The position numbers and the translations under genes were made by a program. The notes under the pieces are model-generated. The model ran no database searches and was not told where the DNA came from. It worked only from the letters and a program-made list of their open reading frames with translations. Source: Balaenoptera acutorostrata (lineage: Eukaryota > Chordata > Mammalia > Artiodactyla > Balaenopteridae). From it: DNA of 64,000 nucleotides. Positions 37,649-49,255 of the stretch are shown in pieces. The stretch covers positions 35,491,389-35,555,388 of the forward strand of contig NC_080077.1 in the NCBI RefSeq assembly GCF_949987535.1, given 5' to 3'. How positions within the stretch are numbered: the stretch's first letter is position 1; each line of letters begins with the position of its first letter.

Positions 37649-39074
37649 TTAGAAAGACTATATAGAGGATTACATGTTCTCCCGGAATGATAATTTGAAT
37701 GTGCACAGCAAACCTGTATTTCTTGTGATTGGATTTTGATCCTTTATTTTAATGTATAGGCTCTGAATTATTGTTACTATTGTTTTTGTCTTAAGTAGAA
37801 TTTAATTCTGAGGAAGAAAGTTCATGAGAAATTTTTTCCTGAATATCATTTGAAATTTCTTCTCAGCTATCCCTTGAGTTTACTACTCTGAAATGAAAAA
37901 GTACAGGCAGTGGAAAGGAGCAGTTGTTTATATAAGCAGAGAAGGAGGTCACTTTTTTTAGTCTGTTAGGAGAGTGATTGATTTTTTGCAAAGTAAAAAG
38001 TAAAGTACATTATCTGGGATACTTCATGTTGTTTTAAATGTGGATGATGTTTAGTCCCTGGGCCAAGACAGTCCCTATGCGGCTTTCTAAGTTTGAAAAG
38101 CAAGCCTTATTTACCCTTGGGGAGAAAAGACACAAAGTGAATGTAATCATGAACTGGGAATCTCAATAAATTGTTTGGAAAAGGGTAATTTTTACCCAGC
38201 AACATGGCCTGAGGTATGAGATGAAAGGTAGATTTGAAAAAGTCTTTCAAATTTTTTCATAGACATCTGGGTTGACTTTTTGGGGGCAGTGTTTATTTGT
38301 TCCTTTCTTTGTACATGAGGAAAATATCCAGTACCTTGTAATTGGATCATTGCTTTCAGCAGGAACACTAAAAGCCGTACTCAAACTCCAAGCCAAGAAT
38401 AACATGAAAAATAATTTAATAGTCATTTTATATTAGCAGACAGGATGTTAATGACTCATTTCTAATGACAAGTTAAATGGAAATTACACAAAATGAACAG
38501 GATCTATTTTTCAAGTACTATAGAGTGGTCACAAAGGTCCGAGGCCTGCCAGTTCAAATTTATCTGTGTTCCTCTCTATTCTTTGCACACATCTTATTTT
38601 TCTCATTTTTCTATGGACTTGATCTTCAGGTTGAAAGCTTGACATCACTGCAGCAGTGCCTGACAGAGGGTTTTATTTCTTCTATTATTGTCAGGCCACA
38701 AGCTCATGCCTCGGGAATATGTGTATACACACTCAGTTCTTAAGTTCTCACTTTGCCTGGCATCACCATTATTTGATTTATAATTTCCATAGATAGTGAC
38801 CAATCTAACTTGAATCACACATATGTATGCGATGTTACATAACCATAGTGTTTGCAATGATTGCAGCAATGAGTTCATTTAAAAGCATGGGATTTGCGAT
38901 GTGTTTTTTTAATGGATAAAAGAAGTTAAAAATGTGTGTGCCTTTCAACTATATAATAAGCTTGACTGTTAGGAGTGAGTGGCTATCACTCCTAACATGT
39001 GAACATGTGACTATGTATTGGTCATTGATAAGCTGGCCTCTTTTTCTTTAAAAGTCATAAAAATTAAGTCTGTA
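37649..39074. other. Unassigned sequence with a hairpin
   Basis: No gene or repeat recognised. An 11-bp inverted repeat lies at 38968-38996. Confidence 0.4.
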
Positions 39075-40760
39075 TATTATTCATGCATTTCTTCATTCAT
39101 TTAATATATAGCTATTTAATATTTACTATATTTAAATGCTGAAATAAGGACTAAGAATAGTGAATAGGAAAGACATAGTCTTTATTTTCAGTGGATTTCT
39201 ATTTTAATCAGAAGATAGACACTAAACCTTAAGCCAGGTATTATTTAATTGCATTTGTGAAAATTGCTGAGGAGAAACTTGTAGGAGCCCCAGACTTAGT
39301 AAAATTAAGGAAGAAGAGTTAGTGAACAATATTCTAGGCAAATGAAATAGCTGAGCCACAAGACAGGAGGGGAGAGGGGTGGGATTGTAGAGCTAAAGGA
39401 CATTAGAATTGGAGTCCAGAGTGCTTGTCATGGCATACAAACCCCTGCCTCATCCCATTTCATAAATCTCTCCCCACCCACCCCTGGAATCATAAACATA
39501 CACAGTAGATGGTTAATTAAGCCACGTGATTGTTGGGATTACCTAGGGATGGTAAAAAGAAAGCTGGATCAGTAACAAAACCTTGAGAAACTTTTACAGT
39601 CAATGTTTAGGTAAAGGAGGTTGAACCAGCAAAAAAGACTAAGAATGACTGGTCAGAAGCCAAGCATAGGGAGGTGACTAGACACAGCAAATACTGCTGA
39701 TGGGAAAAAGGTAAAGTCTGACAGATTACAGACCAGACTTAAGTTTTAGAACTAGGATGGATGCTATGTAGAGAAAACAAGGAAAAGATTCTAGAAAGCT
39801 AGTGGATCTGAGGTCCCAATGATATCCAAGTATAGTCTTGGTGGCAAAAGCACTCTAGGAAGTGAGAGCATTCCCTGGAGTAGAGAGAGACACTCTACTT
39901 GAGGACAGGAGATTAGGTGAGAGAGGAGGACATTTAGTGATTTTGAAAGTGGAAAATGTTCAGGTTATGTCAGGTTTCAGACGTGACTCTGGGAGTGAAA
40001 GGCTAAGGTAGAGAAATGAAAAGTTCATTTGTAATAAGGAGATCCAGTCAAGGTGTTGAATGGAATGTTTGTGTAGATGTGAACATCATTCAGGATCATG
40101 GGGCTAGAAGAGAAAACAATAATCCAGTCTTTTTATGAAGGATGAATTGTGACTAGAGATTAGTAGGTAAATGATACCAACAATAAAGGAGATAGTGCAT
40201 AGCTAGATGGCAAGAATGTCAAAGCAGCAGGGATTTTTTGCAAGGAGCTAAGGACGCAATGGACAGCACTAGGTGCCAGAGTACCATCAGCCTGAGGGTA
40301 TCTAGGGTGTTGAGGAATAAGCAGCCATCTTCATTTGCAACAGAAGTGCTGTCCTCAGTGGAGAGTGGAATTTTAGTCAAGGTTGGAAGGTAGAGGAAAT
40401 GTTCTGAAAGAAAGTTAAGTATGCGGTGAAATTTCCAAAGGCACAGTGGAAGGATCTGAAAGATAGGAAAGAAGAGAGGGAGAGAGAGACGAGGGCAGAG
40501 TGGGAGGTGGGGTGGGGGTGGGGAACTGGTGCTCAGTGGAGAGCAATTGGCACTAAAAAATGGAGCATTATGGGAATTTTATTGTAGCAGAAAATCAATA
40601 CCTGGAGATGGTTTGAAGACTCAGGGACCTGGAGGGAAGGGCTAAGGAAACAAGGATTGGAGAACGTGTCAGGGTTAGTAGCTTAAGAGATGACTGCCTC
40701 ACTAGGGCCTGGGAACAGGAGCTTGGCTGTAATAACTAAAGCAAAGAAGAGCCTGGAAAG
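39075..40760 (-). mobile_element. L2-like LINE with internal deletions, antisense
   Basis: 39080-39250 resembles a reversed L2 3' end (cttcattcatttaatatata, aagatagacactaaacctta). 39480-39720 follows the reversed RT-proximal region (gattacctagggatggtaaa, ccttgagaaacttttacagt, aatgactggtcagaagccaa). The remainder to 40760 is purine-rich and compatible, but not positively matched. No frame is open. Confidence 0.5.
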
Positions 40761-40888
40761 CCTGACAGAGCTTCATTAGAGGAGACCAAAATGTGGGGAC
40801 TACCTCTAGCAAAGTGGGATTTTTAACTGTTGAAATGCTAATATGCTAATATTAGCATTAAATGCTAATATTATAAAATGTCCAACCT

Positions 40889-41492
40889 CATGGGAGCAAC
40901 CTAAGTGTCCATCGACAGATGAATGGATAAAGAAGATGTGGCACATATATACAATGGAATATTACTCAGCCATAAAAAGAAACAAAATTGAGTTATTTGT
41001 AGTGAGGTGGTTGGGCCTAGAGTCTGTCATACAGAGTGAAGTAAGTCAGAAAGAGAAAAACAAGTACTGTATGCTAACACATATATATGGAATCTAAAAA
41101 CAAAAATGGTTCTGAAGAACCTAGGGGCAGGACAGGAATAAAGACGCAGATGTAGAGAATGGACTTGAGGACACGGGGAGGGGGAAGGGTAAGCTGAGAT
41201 GAAGTGAGAGAGTGGCATGGACATATATACACTACCAAATGTAAAACAGATAGCTAGTGGGAAGCAACCACATAGCACAGGGAGATCAGCTCGGTGCTTT
41301 GTGACCACCTGGAGGGGTGGGATAGGGAGGGTGGGAGGGAGACGCAAGAGAGAGGAGATTGGGGGATATATGTATATGTATAGCTGATTCACTTTGTTAT
41401 ACAGCAGAAACTAACACACCATTGTAAAGCAATTATACTCCAATAAACATGTTAAAAAGAAAAAAAAAAAAAAGAGAGAGAAAAATAAATAA
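40889..41492 (+). mobile_element. Young L1 3' end, sense, 5'-truncated
   Basis: It starts within the ORF2 tail and encodes residues matching the last part of ORF2 ([20 protein letters not shown] and onward to LTHIYGI) before a stop at about 41097. A 3' UTR with a G-rich tract (41312-41345) follows, then AATAAA at 41442-41447 and an A-tail. The 16-bp target duplication ataaaatg(t/c)ccaacct lies at 40873-40888 and 41493-41508 with one mismatch. The 3' UTR is the same type as in the full-length copy at 44.1 kb. Confidence 0.93.
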
Positions 41493-41508
41493 ATAAAATG
41501 CCCAACCT

Positions 41509-42227
41509 GCCAGAGGTTTGCACCAAGAAGCACCAGGCCTTTGCAATACTTGATCCATTCTGACCAAGAGTTCATTTTCTCTCCTCAACCTTTCATGTTA
41601 AGCTTTCAGGTTTAACAATTTTATTTAAATTCTGCGTTTCTTCTCTGAAGTCTGGGATATACTATAAATTACATAATTTGAATGAACTTTTTCTAACATT
41701 TTCAATTCCTCACTGTTTTAATATCATCAATTGAATTTGGTGTGAAAAAGCAGGAAGCTACATTCCTTCTTTAATCTAGTTTATTGCTCAGTACTGAGAA
41801 ACTATGATTTAATACTCATCTAATAACTTGAAATAATAATATTTTTTCCAAAGTATCTAATTCAAAATCAGGAAAAGTATTTTTTTTCAAAGGTATGTGG
41901 TAGTACATGCTTGACAATAAATTTTAAAATTCATATCAAGTGATGGACTTAGCTTTTTGTGGGCTGTGGATGAGTCAAATGTAAACAAGTGTAGTGGGTT
42001 AGTTCTAGTTAATATCAACATTCAAACTCTGATCTTTTGAGTTGTCCCTGGTAGTACCGGCAGGATTCCCTCTTTTGTCATTAAAGAAGGAATTTGAGAA
42101 TTATCTACAAATGACTTACCACACTCTTAATTCTCTGCTTAAACAGTTTAAGAAATTGTAGTTGAACAATTTAGAGACTAAGTTATATTTATGTTTATAT
42201 TCCCACAATACTCCTAGTATCTGGGAT
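41509..42227. other. Unassigned sequence
   Basis: Nothing recognised. Confidence 0.4.
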
Positions 42228-42690
42228 GTACCAGTTATATGTTGCCACACAATGCTGCATACTCACCAGAAAAACTTAGTGGCACCCAGCAAAAAACACA
42301 TTTTTCATGAGGCTCTGGGGTTCAGCTGACCTGAATTAGTTTTAGCTGATCTGGGTTGGGTTTGCCCAAATATTTGAGTCTCTTCTGGCTGTTGGTTGTC
42401 TTAGCTTGGATGACTAGGGTAACGTGATTCTGTTTTCTGTCCTGCTCAACCTCCAGAAGACTAGTCTAGGCATGTTCTCATGGCACAGGGGAAGGACAAG
42501 AATGAGCAAAACCAATTGTGCAAGCATCTTTCAACTCTCTGTGTCACATGTGTCAATATTCCGTTGGTCCAGAAAAAGTCACATGGACAAGTCAAAAGTC
42601 ACAGTAGGAGGGCACTGCAAGATTACACAGAAAGGACATGGATACAGAGAGAAGTGAAGAACTGGGGCCACTGGTGCAACTGGTCCACCA
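42228..42690. mobile_element. Ancient MER-type interspersed repeat
   Basis: Blocks typical of a mammal-wide repeat occur in order: atgttgccacacaatgctgc, aaacttagtggcacccagca, ttcagctgacctgaattagt, ctcaacctccagaagactag, ggcatgttctcatggcacag, gtcacatgtgtcaatattcc and actggtccaccaca. No coding capacity remains, and I cannot name the family with certainty. Confidence 0.55.
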
Positions 42691-42714
42691 CATTGAATGA
42701 ATAAATGAACAAAT

Positions 42715-42900
42715 GGATCACAGAGTGATGGGAAGAACACTGGACTAAGGGTTGGGAGACATATCCCTGAGGCGTGGCACTGTTCATTCTGTTAATTTGG
42801 GTAAATTGTTTAATCATTCTGGACCCTAATTTCCTTATTGGCTCTTTCCAAGCTTTAAAAGCCTTTGATTCTAGCTTTTAATGAATATTTAATGAATTGA
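42715..42900 (+). mobile_element. MIR-like SINE
   Basis: gaagaacactggactaaggg, ttgggagacatatccctgag and gggtaaattgtttaatcatt, then ggaccctaatttccttattg, follow the tRNA-related and core parts of MIR in order. It is diverged. Confidence 0.65.
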
Positions 42901-43810
42901 ATGCTGTACACGGTCTATAAGAGAAACTTAAGGAAAGTTGTTCATTATGCTATCCTTTAGGGAACCAAAACGGCTAGTGTGGATGGCCAAAATTGACTGG
43001 CTACTTTTGACTCTATGAATCTGAATATTTTGTAATCAGATTCAAACTGAAAAACTTCTTTTCTGAATTTCGCTATGAAGCAATGTGCTGAAAGTTCAAT
43101 TTCCTTTTTAGGTCTTTAGTGTTTGCTCCTATCTGATGATTCTTTTGAAGAATACAATATGTCAGTACTACATCAAACACTATGACATTTCTTATATGTG
43201 AGATGTGTTTTAGAGTCCATTGATGTTTTGCCTTAATAATTCATTGTTAGGATGAATTATCATTCTAAAATTTACTAGAGGGGCTTTATCAAATTCGGCT
43301 AACGCTGATAAAAATGTGGGTTATTTTAAAGTAAATATTATGATTAGTTTTATAATATAAAAGGTACAGATAATACAAAATGAATCCTGTTCATTATATA
43401 ATAAATAATTATGTAATATGTAATGAAATGCTGGATTACTAAACTATAAGAATAAAAACTGAGCGAAAAAGTTCTAAATAAAAATATTTTATAAGCTCCA
43501 CAAGAAGAAAGTAATATACACAAACGGTCTTTCTTTGAAGATGATATTCTGTGTCTGAGATGACTTCTTATTTTAGTCACTTAGATTGCCTAAAAAATTC
43601 AACACCTAGATTACCAAAATAGGTGATGAAGATATAATTGATGAAGATATAATCTGTAACTCACTTTGACATATAGAATGTTCTGTTTCAGATATACAGA
43701 AATAACTTGCCATATGATAAATGTTTATCCTTGTCCTACCTCTGGGAAACATTTAGTTTGGACTGATAATTTACTTGTGAAATCAATCACCCTGGCCTGT
43801 GTCATTTCAG
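42901..43810. other. Unassigned sequence
   Basis: Nothing recognised except a 15-bp perfect tandem duplication, tgatgaagatataat, at 43624-43638 and 43639-43653. The last bases form a good splice-acceptor context (see next entry). Confidence 0.4.
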
Positions 43811-43964
43811 AGCCTCCGTGTAGACAGATCCAAGAAACTGCACTCAAATCAAGCTGGCCTGGATTCCAAAGTACCAGTTGGTTGTCAAAATGATTTGGCT
43901 GATCTGGAGAAAGAGAAGAGAAAGACTGGGGAAACTGCAGTAGCAGACACCAATGCAACCACAG
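43811..43964 (+). other. Possible coding exon, product not recognised
   Basis: A pyrimidine-rich tract (ccctggcctgtgtcatttcag) ends at an AG at 43810. A CAG/gtcggt donor follows at 43964/43965. Between them 154 bp are open in the frame that begins SLRVDRSKKLHSNQAG and ends VADTNATT, giving phase 0 at entry and phase 1 at exit. The translation is charged and soluble and is not a known repeat product. No second exon of the same gene was found, and I do not recognise the protein. Splice-like signals around a 51-codon frame can arise by chance. The full-length L1 lies 138 bp downstream in antisense orientation. Confidence 0.25.
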
Positions 43965-44224
43965 GTCGGTTAAGCCACATGATATTGGTTTTAACTGCCT
44001 TTATGACAAATGCACAATGTACAGCTTCTTACTGCCATTTTATTTGGAATATATGACTTAGTCAAAGTGATGCACCTGACCTGCGAATCTCACTGAAATT
44101 TTTTTTTTTCAAACATCTTTATTGAAGTATAATTGCCTTACAATAGTGTGTTAGCATCTGCTTTATAACAAAGTGAATCTGTTATACATATACAATATGT
44201 TCCCATTTCTCTTCCCTCTTGCAT

Positions 44225-44261
44225 CTCCCTCCCTCCCACCCTCCCCATCCCACCCCTCTAG
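44225..44261 (-). other. Putative G-quadruplex tract in L1 3' UTR
   Basis: On the minus strand this is a G-run series (ggggtgggatggggagggtg and then gggagggagggag), with more than four G3 runs and short loops. A similar tract is in the L1 copies at 41312-41345 (plus) and 54210-54247 (minus), so it is a conserved feature of this L1 family. Confidence 0.8.
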
Positions 44262-44484
44262 GTGGTCACAAAGCACCGAGCTGATCTCCCTGTGCTATGC
44301 GGCTGCTTCCCACTAGCTATCTATTTTACATTTGGTAGTGTATATATGTCCATGACACTCTCTTACCCTGTCACATCTCACCCCACCCCCTCCCCATATC
44401 CTCAAGTCCATTCTCTAGTAGGTCTGTGTCTTTATTCCCGTCTTGCCACTAGGTTCTTCATGGCCTTTTTTTTTTTTTTTTCCC

Positions 44485-47400
44485 TTAGATTCCATATATA
44501 TGTGTTAGCATACTGTATTTGTTTTTCTCTTTCTGACTTACTTCACTCTGTATGACAGACTCTAACTCCATCCACCTCATTACAAATACCTCCATTTCAT
44601 TTCTTTTTATGGCTGAGTAATATTCCATTGTATATATGTGCCACATCTTCTTTATCCATTCATCTGTCGATGGACATTTAGGTTGCTTCCATGTCCTGGC
44701 TATTGTAAATAGAGCTGCAATGAACATTTTGGTACATGACTCTTTTTGACCTATGGTTTTCTCAGGGTATATGCCCAGTAGTGGGATTGCTGGGTCGTAT
44801 GGTAGTTCTATTTGTAGTTTTTTAAGGAACCTCCATACTGTTCTCCATAGTGGCTGTATCAATTTACATTCCCACCAACAGTGCAAGAGTGTTCCCTTTC
44901 CTCCACACCCTCTCCAGCATTTATTGTTTCTAGATTTTTTGATGATGGCCATTCTGACCGGTGTGAGATGATATCTCATTGTAGTTTTGATTTGCATTTC
45001 TCTAATGATTAATGATGTTGAGCATTCTTTCATGTGTCTGTAGGCCATCTGTATATCTTCTTTGGAGAAATGTCTATTTAGATCTTCTGCCCATTTTTGG
45101 ATTGGGTTGTTCGTTTTTTTGTTATTGAGCTGCATGAGCTGCTTGTAAATCTTGGAGATTAATCCTTTGTCAGTTGCTTCATTTGCAAATATTTTCTCCC
45201 ATTCTGAGGGTTGTCTTTTGGTCTTGTTTATGGTTTCCTTTGCTGTGCAAAAGCTTTTCAGTTTCATTAGGTCCCATTTGTTTATTTGTGTTCTTATTTC
45301 CATTTCTCTGGGATCTGGGTCAAAAAGAATCTTGCTGTGATGTATGTCATAGAGTGTTCTGCCTATGTTTTCCTCTAAGAGTTTGATAGTGTCTGCCTTT
45401 ACACTTAGGTCTTTAATCCATTTTGAGTTTATTTTTGTGCATGGTGTCAGGGAGTGTTCTATTTTCATACTTTTACATGTTCCTGTCCAATTTTCCCAGC
45501 ACCACTTATTGAAGAGGCTGTCTTTTCTCCACTGTATATGCTTGCCTCCTTTATCAAAGATAAGTTGACCATATGTGTGTGGGTTTATCTCTGGGCTTTC
45601 TATCCTGTTCCATTGATCTATATTTCTGTTTTTGTGCCAATACCAAACTGTCTTGATTACTGAAGCTTTGTAATATAGTCTGAAGTCAGGGAGCCTGATT
45701 CCCCCAGCTCCATTTTTCGTTCTCAAGATTGCTTTGGCTATTCGGGGTCTTTTGTGTTTCCATACAAATTGTGAAATTTTTTGTTCTAGTTCTGTGAAAA
45801 ATGCCAGTGGTAGTTTGATAGGGATTGCATTGAATCTGTAGATTGCTTTGGGTAGTAGAGACATTTTCACAATGTTGATTCTTCCAATCCAGGAACATGG
45901 TATATCTCTCCATCTATTTGTATCATCTTTAATTTCTTTCATCAGTGTCTTATAATTTTCTGCATACAGGTCTTTTGTCTCCTTAGGTAGGTTTATTCCT
46001 AGATATTTTATTCTTTTTGTTGCAATGGTAAATGGGAGTGTTTTCTTAATTTCACTTTCAGATTTTTCGTCATTAGTGTATAGAAATGCAAGAGATTTCT
46101 GTGCATTAATTTTGTATCCTGCTACTTTACCAACTTCATTGATTAGCTCTAGGAGTTTTCTGGTAGCATCTTTAGGATTCTCTATGTATAGTATCATGTC
46201 ATCTGCAAATAGTGACAGCTTTACTTCTTCTTTTCCGATTTGGATTCCTTTTATTTCTTTGTCTTCTCTGATTGCTGTGGCTAGGACTTCCAGAACTATG
46301 TTGAATAATAGTGGTGAGAGTGGGCAACCTTGTCTTGTTCCTGATCTTAGTGGAAATGGTTTCAGTTTTTCACCATTGAGGACAATGTTGGCTGTGGGTT
46401 TGTCATATATGGCCTTTATTATGTTGAGGAAAGTTCCCTCTATGCCTACTTTCTGCAGGGCTTTTATCATAAATGGGTGTTGAATTTTGTCAAAAGCTTT
46501 CTCTGCATCTATTGAGATGATCATATGGTTTTTCTCCTTCAATTTGTTAATATGGTGTATCACATTGATTGATTTGCGTATATTGAAGAATCCTTGCATT
46601 CCTGGGATAAACCCCACTTGATCATGGTGTATGATCCTTTTAATGTGCTGTTGGATTCTGTTTGCTAGTATTTTGTTGAGGATTTTTGCATCTATGTTCA
46701 TCAGTGATATTGGCCTGTAGTTTTCTTTCTTTGTGACATCTTTGTCTGGTTTTGGTATCAGGGTGATGGTGGCCTCGTAGAATGAGTTTGGGAGTGTTCC
46801 TCCCTCTGCAATATTTTGGAAGAGTTTGAGAAGGATAGGTGTTAGCTCTTCTCTAAATGTTTGATAGAATTCGCCTGTGAAGCCATCTGGTCCTGGGCTT
46901 TTGTTTGTTGGAAGGTTTTTAATCACAGTTTCAATTTCAGTGCTTGTGATTGGTCTGTTCATATTTTCTATTTCTTCCTGGTTCAGTCTCGGCAGTTTGT
47001 GCATTTCTAAGAATCTGTCCATTTCTTCCAGGTTGTCCATTTTATTGGCATATAGTTGCTTGTAGTAATCTCTCATGATCTTTTGTATTTCTGCAGTGTC
47101 AGTGGTTACTTCTCCTTTTTCATTTCTAATTCTATTGATCTGAGTCTTCTCCCTTTTTCTCTTGATGAGTCTGGCTAATGGTTTATCAATTTTGTTTATC
47201 TTCTCAAAGAACCAGCTTTTAGTTTCATTGATTTTTGCTATTGTTTCCTTCATTTCTTTTTCATTTATTTCTGACCTGATCTTTATAATTTCTTTCCTTC
47301 TGCTGGCTTTGGGGTTTTTTTGTTCTTCTTTCTCTAATTGCTTTAGGTGCAAGGTTAGGTTGTTTATTCGAGATGTTTCCTGTTTCTTGAGGTAGGCTTG

Positions 47401-48303
47401 TATTGCTATAAACTTCCCTCTTAGCACTGCTTTTGCTGTGTCCCATAGGTTTTGGGTCGTCGTGTCTCCATTGTCATTTGTTTCTAGGTATTTTTTGATT
47501 TCCCCTTTGATTTCTTCAGTAATCACTTCGTTATTAAGTAATGTATTGTGTAGCCTCCATGTGTTTGTATTTTTTACAGATCTTTTCCTGTAATTGATAT
47601 CTAGTCTCATAGCGTTGTGGTCGGAAAAGATACTTGATACGATTTCAATTTTCTTAAATTTACCAAGGCTTGATTTGTGACCCAAGATATGATCTATCCT
47701 GGAGAATGTTCCATGAGCACTTGAGAAAAATGTGTATTCTGTTGTTTTTGGGTGGAATGTCCTATAAATATCAATTAAGTCCATATTGTTTACTGTATCA
47801 TTTAAAGCTTGTGTTTCCTTATTTATTTTCATTTTGGATGATCTGTCCATTGGTGAAAGTGGGGTGTTAAAGTCCCCTACTATGATTGTGTTGCTGTCAA
47901 TTTCCCCTTTCATGGCTGTTAGTATTTGCCTTATGTATTGAGGTGCTCCTATGTTGGGTGCATAAATATTTACAATTGTTATACCTTCCTCTTGGATCGA
48001 TCCCTTGATCATTATATAGTGTCCTTCTTTGTCTCTTGTAATAGTCTTTATTTTAAAGTCTATTTTGTCTGATATGAGAATTGCTACTCCAGCTTTCTTT
48101 TGATTTCCATTTGCATGGAATATCTTTTTCCATCCCCTCACTTTCAGTCTGTATGTGTCCCTAGGTCTGAAGTGGGTCTCTTGTAGACAGCATATGTATG
48201 GGTCTTGTTTTTGTATCCGTTCAGCCAGCCTGTGTCTTTTGGTGGGAGCATTTAATCCATTTACATTCAAGGTAATTATCGATATGTATGTTCCTATTCC
48301 CAT
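44485..48303 (-). CDS. L1 ORF2 protein (endonuclease and reverse transcriptase), intact
   Basis: 1272 aa, close to the roughly 1275 aa of human ORF2p, with no internal stop. ORF2p nicks DNA and reverse-transcribes L1 RNA at the nick. The N-terminal APE-like endonuclease (residues 1-240) keeps N13, E42, D144 and N146 (GDFN), D204 (RIDH) and D228-H229 (SDH). The reverse transcriptase (about 500-775) keeps D600 (SIDAEKAFD) and the FADD box at 699-702. A C-terminal CX3CX7HX4C knuckle is at C1129, C1133, H1141 and C1146. The ATG at 48303 gives the full endonuclease fold. The frame ends LTHIYGI-stop. Every residue checked that is known to be needed in L1 is present. Activity itself cannot be read from sequence. 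Confidence 0.96.
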   Translation of the reverse strand: MGIGTYISIITLNVNGLNAPTKRHRLAERIQKQDPYICCLQETHFRPRDTYRLKVRGWKKIFHANGNQKKAGVAILISDKIDFKIKTITRDKEGHYIMIKGSIQEEGITIVNIYAPNIGAPQYIRQILTAMKGEIDSNTIIVGDFNTPLSPMDRSSKMKINKETQALNDTVNNMDLIDIYRTFHPKTTEYTFFSSAHGTFSRIDHILGHKSSLGKFKKIEIVSSIFSDHNAMRLDINYRKRSVKNTNTWRLHNTLLNNEVITEEIKGEIKKYLETNDNGDTTTQNLWDTAKAVLRGKFIAIQAYLKKQETSRINNLTLHLKQLEKEEQKNPKASRRKEIIKIRSEINEKEMKETIAKINETKSWFFEKINKIDKPLARLIKRKREKTQINRIRNEKGEVTTDTAEIQKIMRDYYKQLYANKMDNLEEMDRFLEMHKLPRLNQEEIENMNRPITSTEIETVIKNLPTNKSPGPDGFTGEFYQTFREELTPILLKLFQNIAEGGTLPNSFYEATITLIPKPDKDVTKKENYRPISLMNIDAKILNKILANRIQQHIKRIIHHDQVGFIPGMQGFFNIRKSINVIHHINKLKEKNHMIISIDAEKAFDKIQHPFMIKALQKVGIEGTFLNIIKAIYDKPTANIVLNGEKLKPFPLRSGTRQGCPLSPLLFNIVLEVLATAIREDKEIKGIQIGKEEVKLSLFADDMILYIENPKDATRKLLELINEVGKVAGYKINAQKSLAFLYTNDEKSESEIKKTLPFTIATKRIKYLGINLPKETKDLYAENYKTLMKEIKDDTNRWRDIPCSWIGRINIVKMSLLPKAIYRFNAIPIKLPLAFFTELEQKISQFVWKHKRPRIAKAILRTKNGAGGIRLPDFRLYYKASVIKTVWYWHKNRNIDQWNRIESPEINPHTYGQLIFDKGGKHIQWRKDSLFNKWCWENWTGTCKSMKIEHSLTPCTKINSKWIKDLSVKADTIKLLEENIGRTLYDIHHSKILFDPDPREMEIRTQINKWDLMKLKSFCTAKETINKTKRQPSEWEKIFANEATDKGLISKIYKQLMQLNNKKTNNPIQKWAEDLNRHFSKEDIQMAYRHMKECSTSLIIREMQIKTTMRYHLTPVRMAIIKKSRNNKCWRGCGGKGTLLHCWWECKLIQPLWRTVWRFLKKLQIELPYDPAIPLLGIYPEKTIGQKESCTKMFIAALFTIARTWKQPKCPSTDEWIKKMWHIYTMEYYSAIKRNEMEVFVMRWMELESVIQSEVSQKEKNKYSMLTHIYGI

Positions 48304-48361
48304 TTTCTTAAATGTATTGGGTTTGTTATTGTAGGTGTTTTCCTTCTCTTGTGTCTCTTGC

Positions 48362-49255
48362 CTAGAGAATTTCCTTTAGCATTTGTTGTAAAGCTGGTTT
48401 GGTGGTGCTGAACTCTCTCAGCTTTTGCTTGTCTGTAAAGGTTTTAATTTCTCCATCGAATCTGAATGAGATCCTTGCTGGGTAGAGTAATCTTGGTTGT
48501 AGGTTTTTCTCCTTCATGACTTTAAGTATATCCTGCCACTCCCTTCTGGCTTGCAGAGTTTCTGCTGAGAGATCAGATGTTAACCTTATGGGGATTCCCT
48601 TGTGTGTTATTTGTTTTTTTTCCCTTGCTGCCTTTAATATGTTTTCCTTATATTTAATTTTTGACAGTTTGATTAATATGTGTCTTGGCGTGTTCCTCCT
48701 TGGGTTTATCCTGTATGGGACTCTCTGTGCTTCCAGGACTTGATTAACTATTTCCTTTCCCATATTAAGGAAGTTTTCAACTATAATCTCTTCAAAAATT
48801 TTCTCAGTCCCTTTCTTTTTCTCTTCTTCTTCTGGGACCCCTATAATTCGAATGTTGGCACGTTTAATGTTGTCCCAGAGGTCCCTGAGACTGTCCTCAG
48901 TTCTTTTCATTCTTTTTTCTTTATCCTGCTCTGTAGTAGTTATTTCCACCATTTTATCTTCCAGGTCACTTATCCTTTCTTCTGCCTCAGTTATTCTACT
49001 ATTGATCCCATCTAGAGTATTTTTAATTTCATTTATTGTGTTTTTCATCATTGCTTGGTTCCTCTTTAGTTCTTCTACATCCTTGTTAAATGTTTCTTGC
49101 ATTTTGTCTATTCTATTTCCAAGATTTTGGATCATCCTTACTATCATTATTCTGAATTCTTTTTCAGGTAGACTACCTATTTCCTCTTCATTTGTTAAGT
49201 CCAGTGTGTTTTGAGCCTGCTCCTTCATCTGCTGTGTGTTTTTCTGTCGTCTCAT
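48362..49255 (-). CDS. L1 ORF1 protein (RNA-binding chaperone), intact
   Basis: 297 aa, starting [10 protein letters not shown] and ending QQMLKEIL before TAG. ORF1p forms trimers, coats L1 RNA in the cytoplasmic ribonucleoprotein and acts as a nucleic-acid chaperone during target-primed reverse transcription. Residues about 45-125 are rich in heptad-like Leu/Ile/Met with Glu/Lys, consistent with the trimerising coiled coil. Residues 131-215 contain the RRM core with [13 protein letters not shown] at 133-145. Residues 220-297 form the basic C-terminal domain (RREW at 237-240; ARISFRFDG at 260-268). The length is a little below the 338 aa of human ORF1p, mostly in the N-terminal and coiled-coil part. 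The ATG is the first in frame after the 5' UTR. ORF2 follows 58 bp downstream on the same RNA. Confidence 0.95.
   Translation of the reverse strand: MRRQKNTQQMKEQAQNTLDLTNEEEIGSLPEKEFRIMIVRMIQNLGNRIDKMQETFNKDVEELKRNQAMMKNTINEIKNTLDGINSRITEAEERISDLEDKMVEITTTEQDKEKRMKRTEDSLRDLWDNIKRANIRIIGVPEEEEKKKGTEKIFEEIIVENFLNMGKEIVNQVLEAQRVPYRINPRRNTPRHILIKLSKIKYKENILKAAREKKQITHKGIPIRLTSDLSAETLQARREWQDILKVMKEKNLQPRLLYPARISFRFDGEIKTFTDKQKLREFSTTKPALQQMLKEIL

Noticed and set aside
44753..49214. Many plus-strand frames of 60-152 aa
   Set aside because: They are shadows of L1 ORF1 and ORF2 on the opposite strand.
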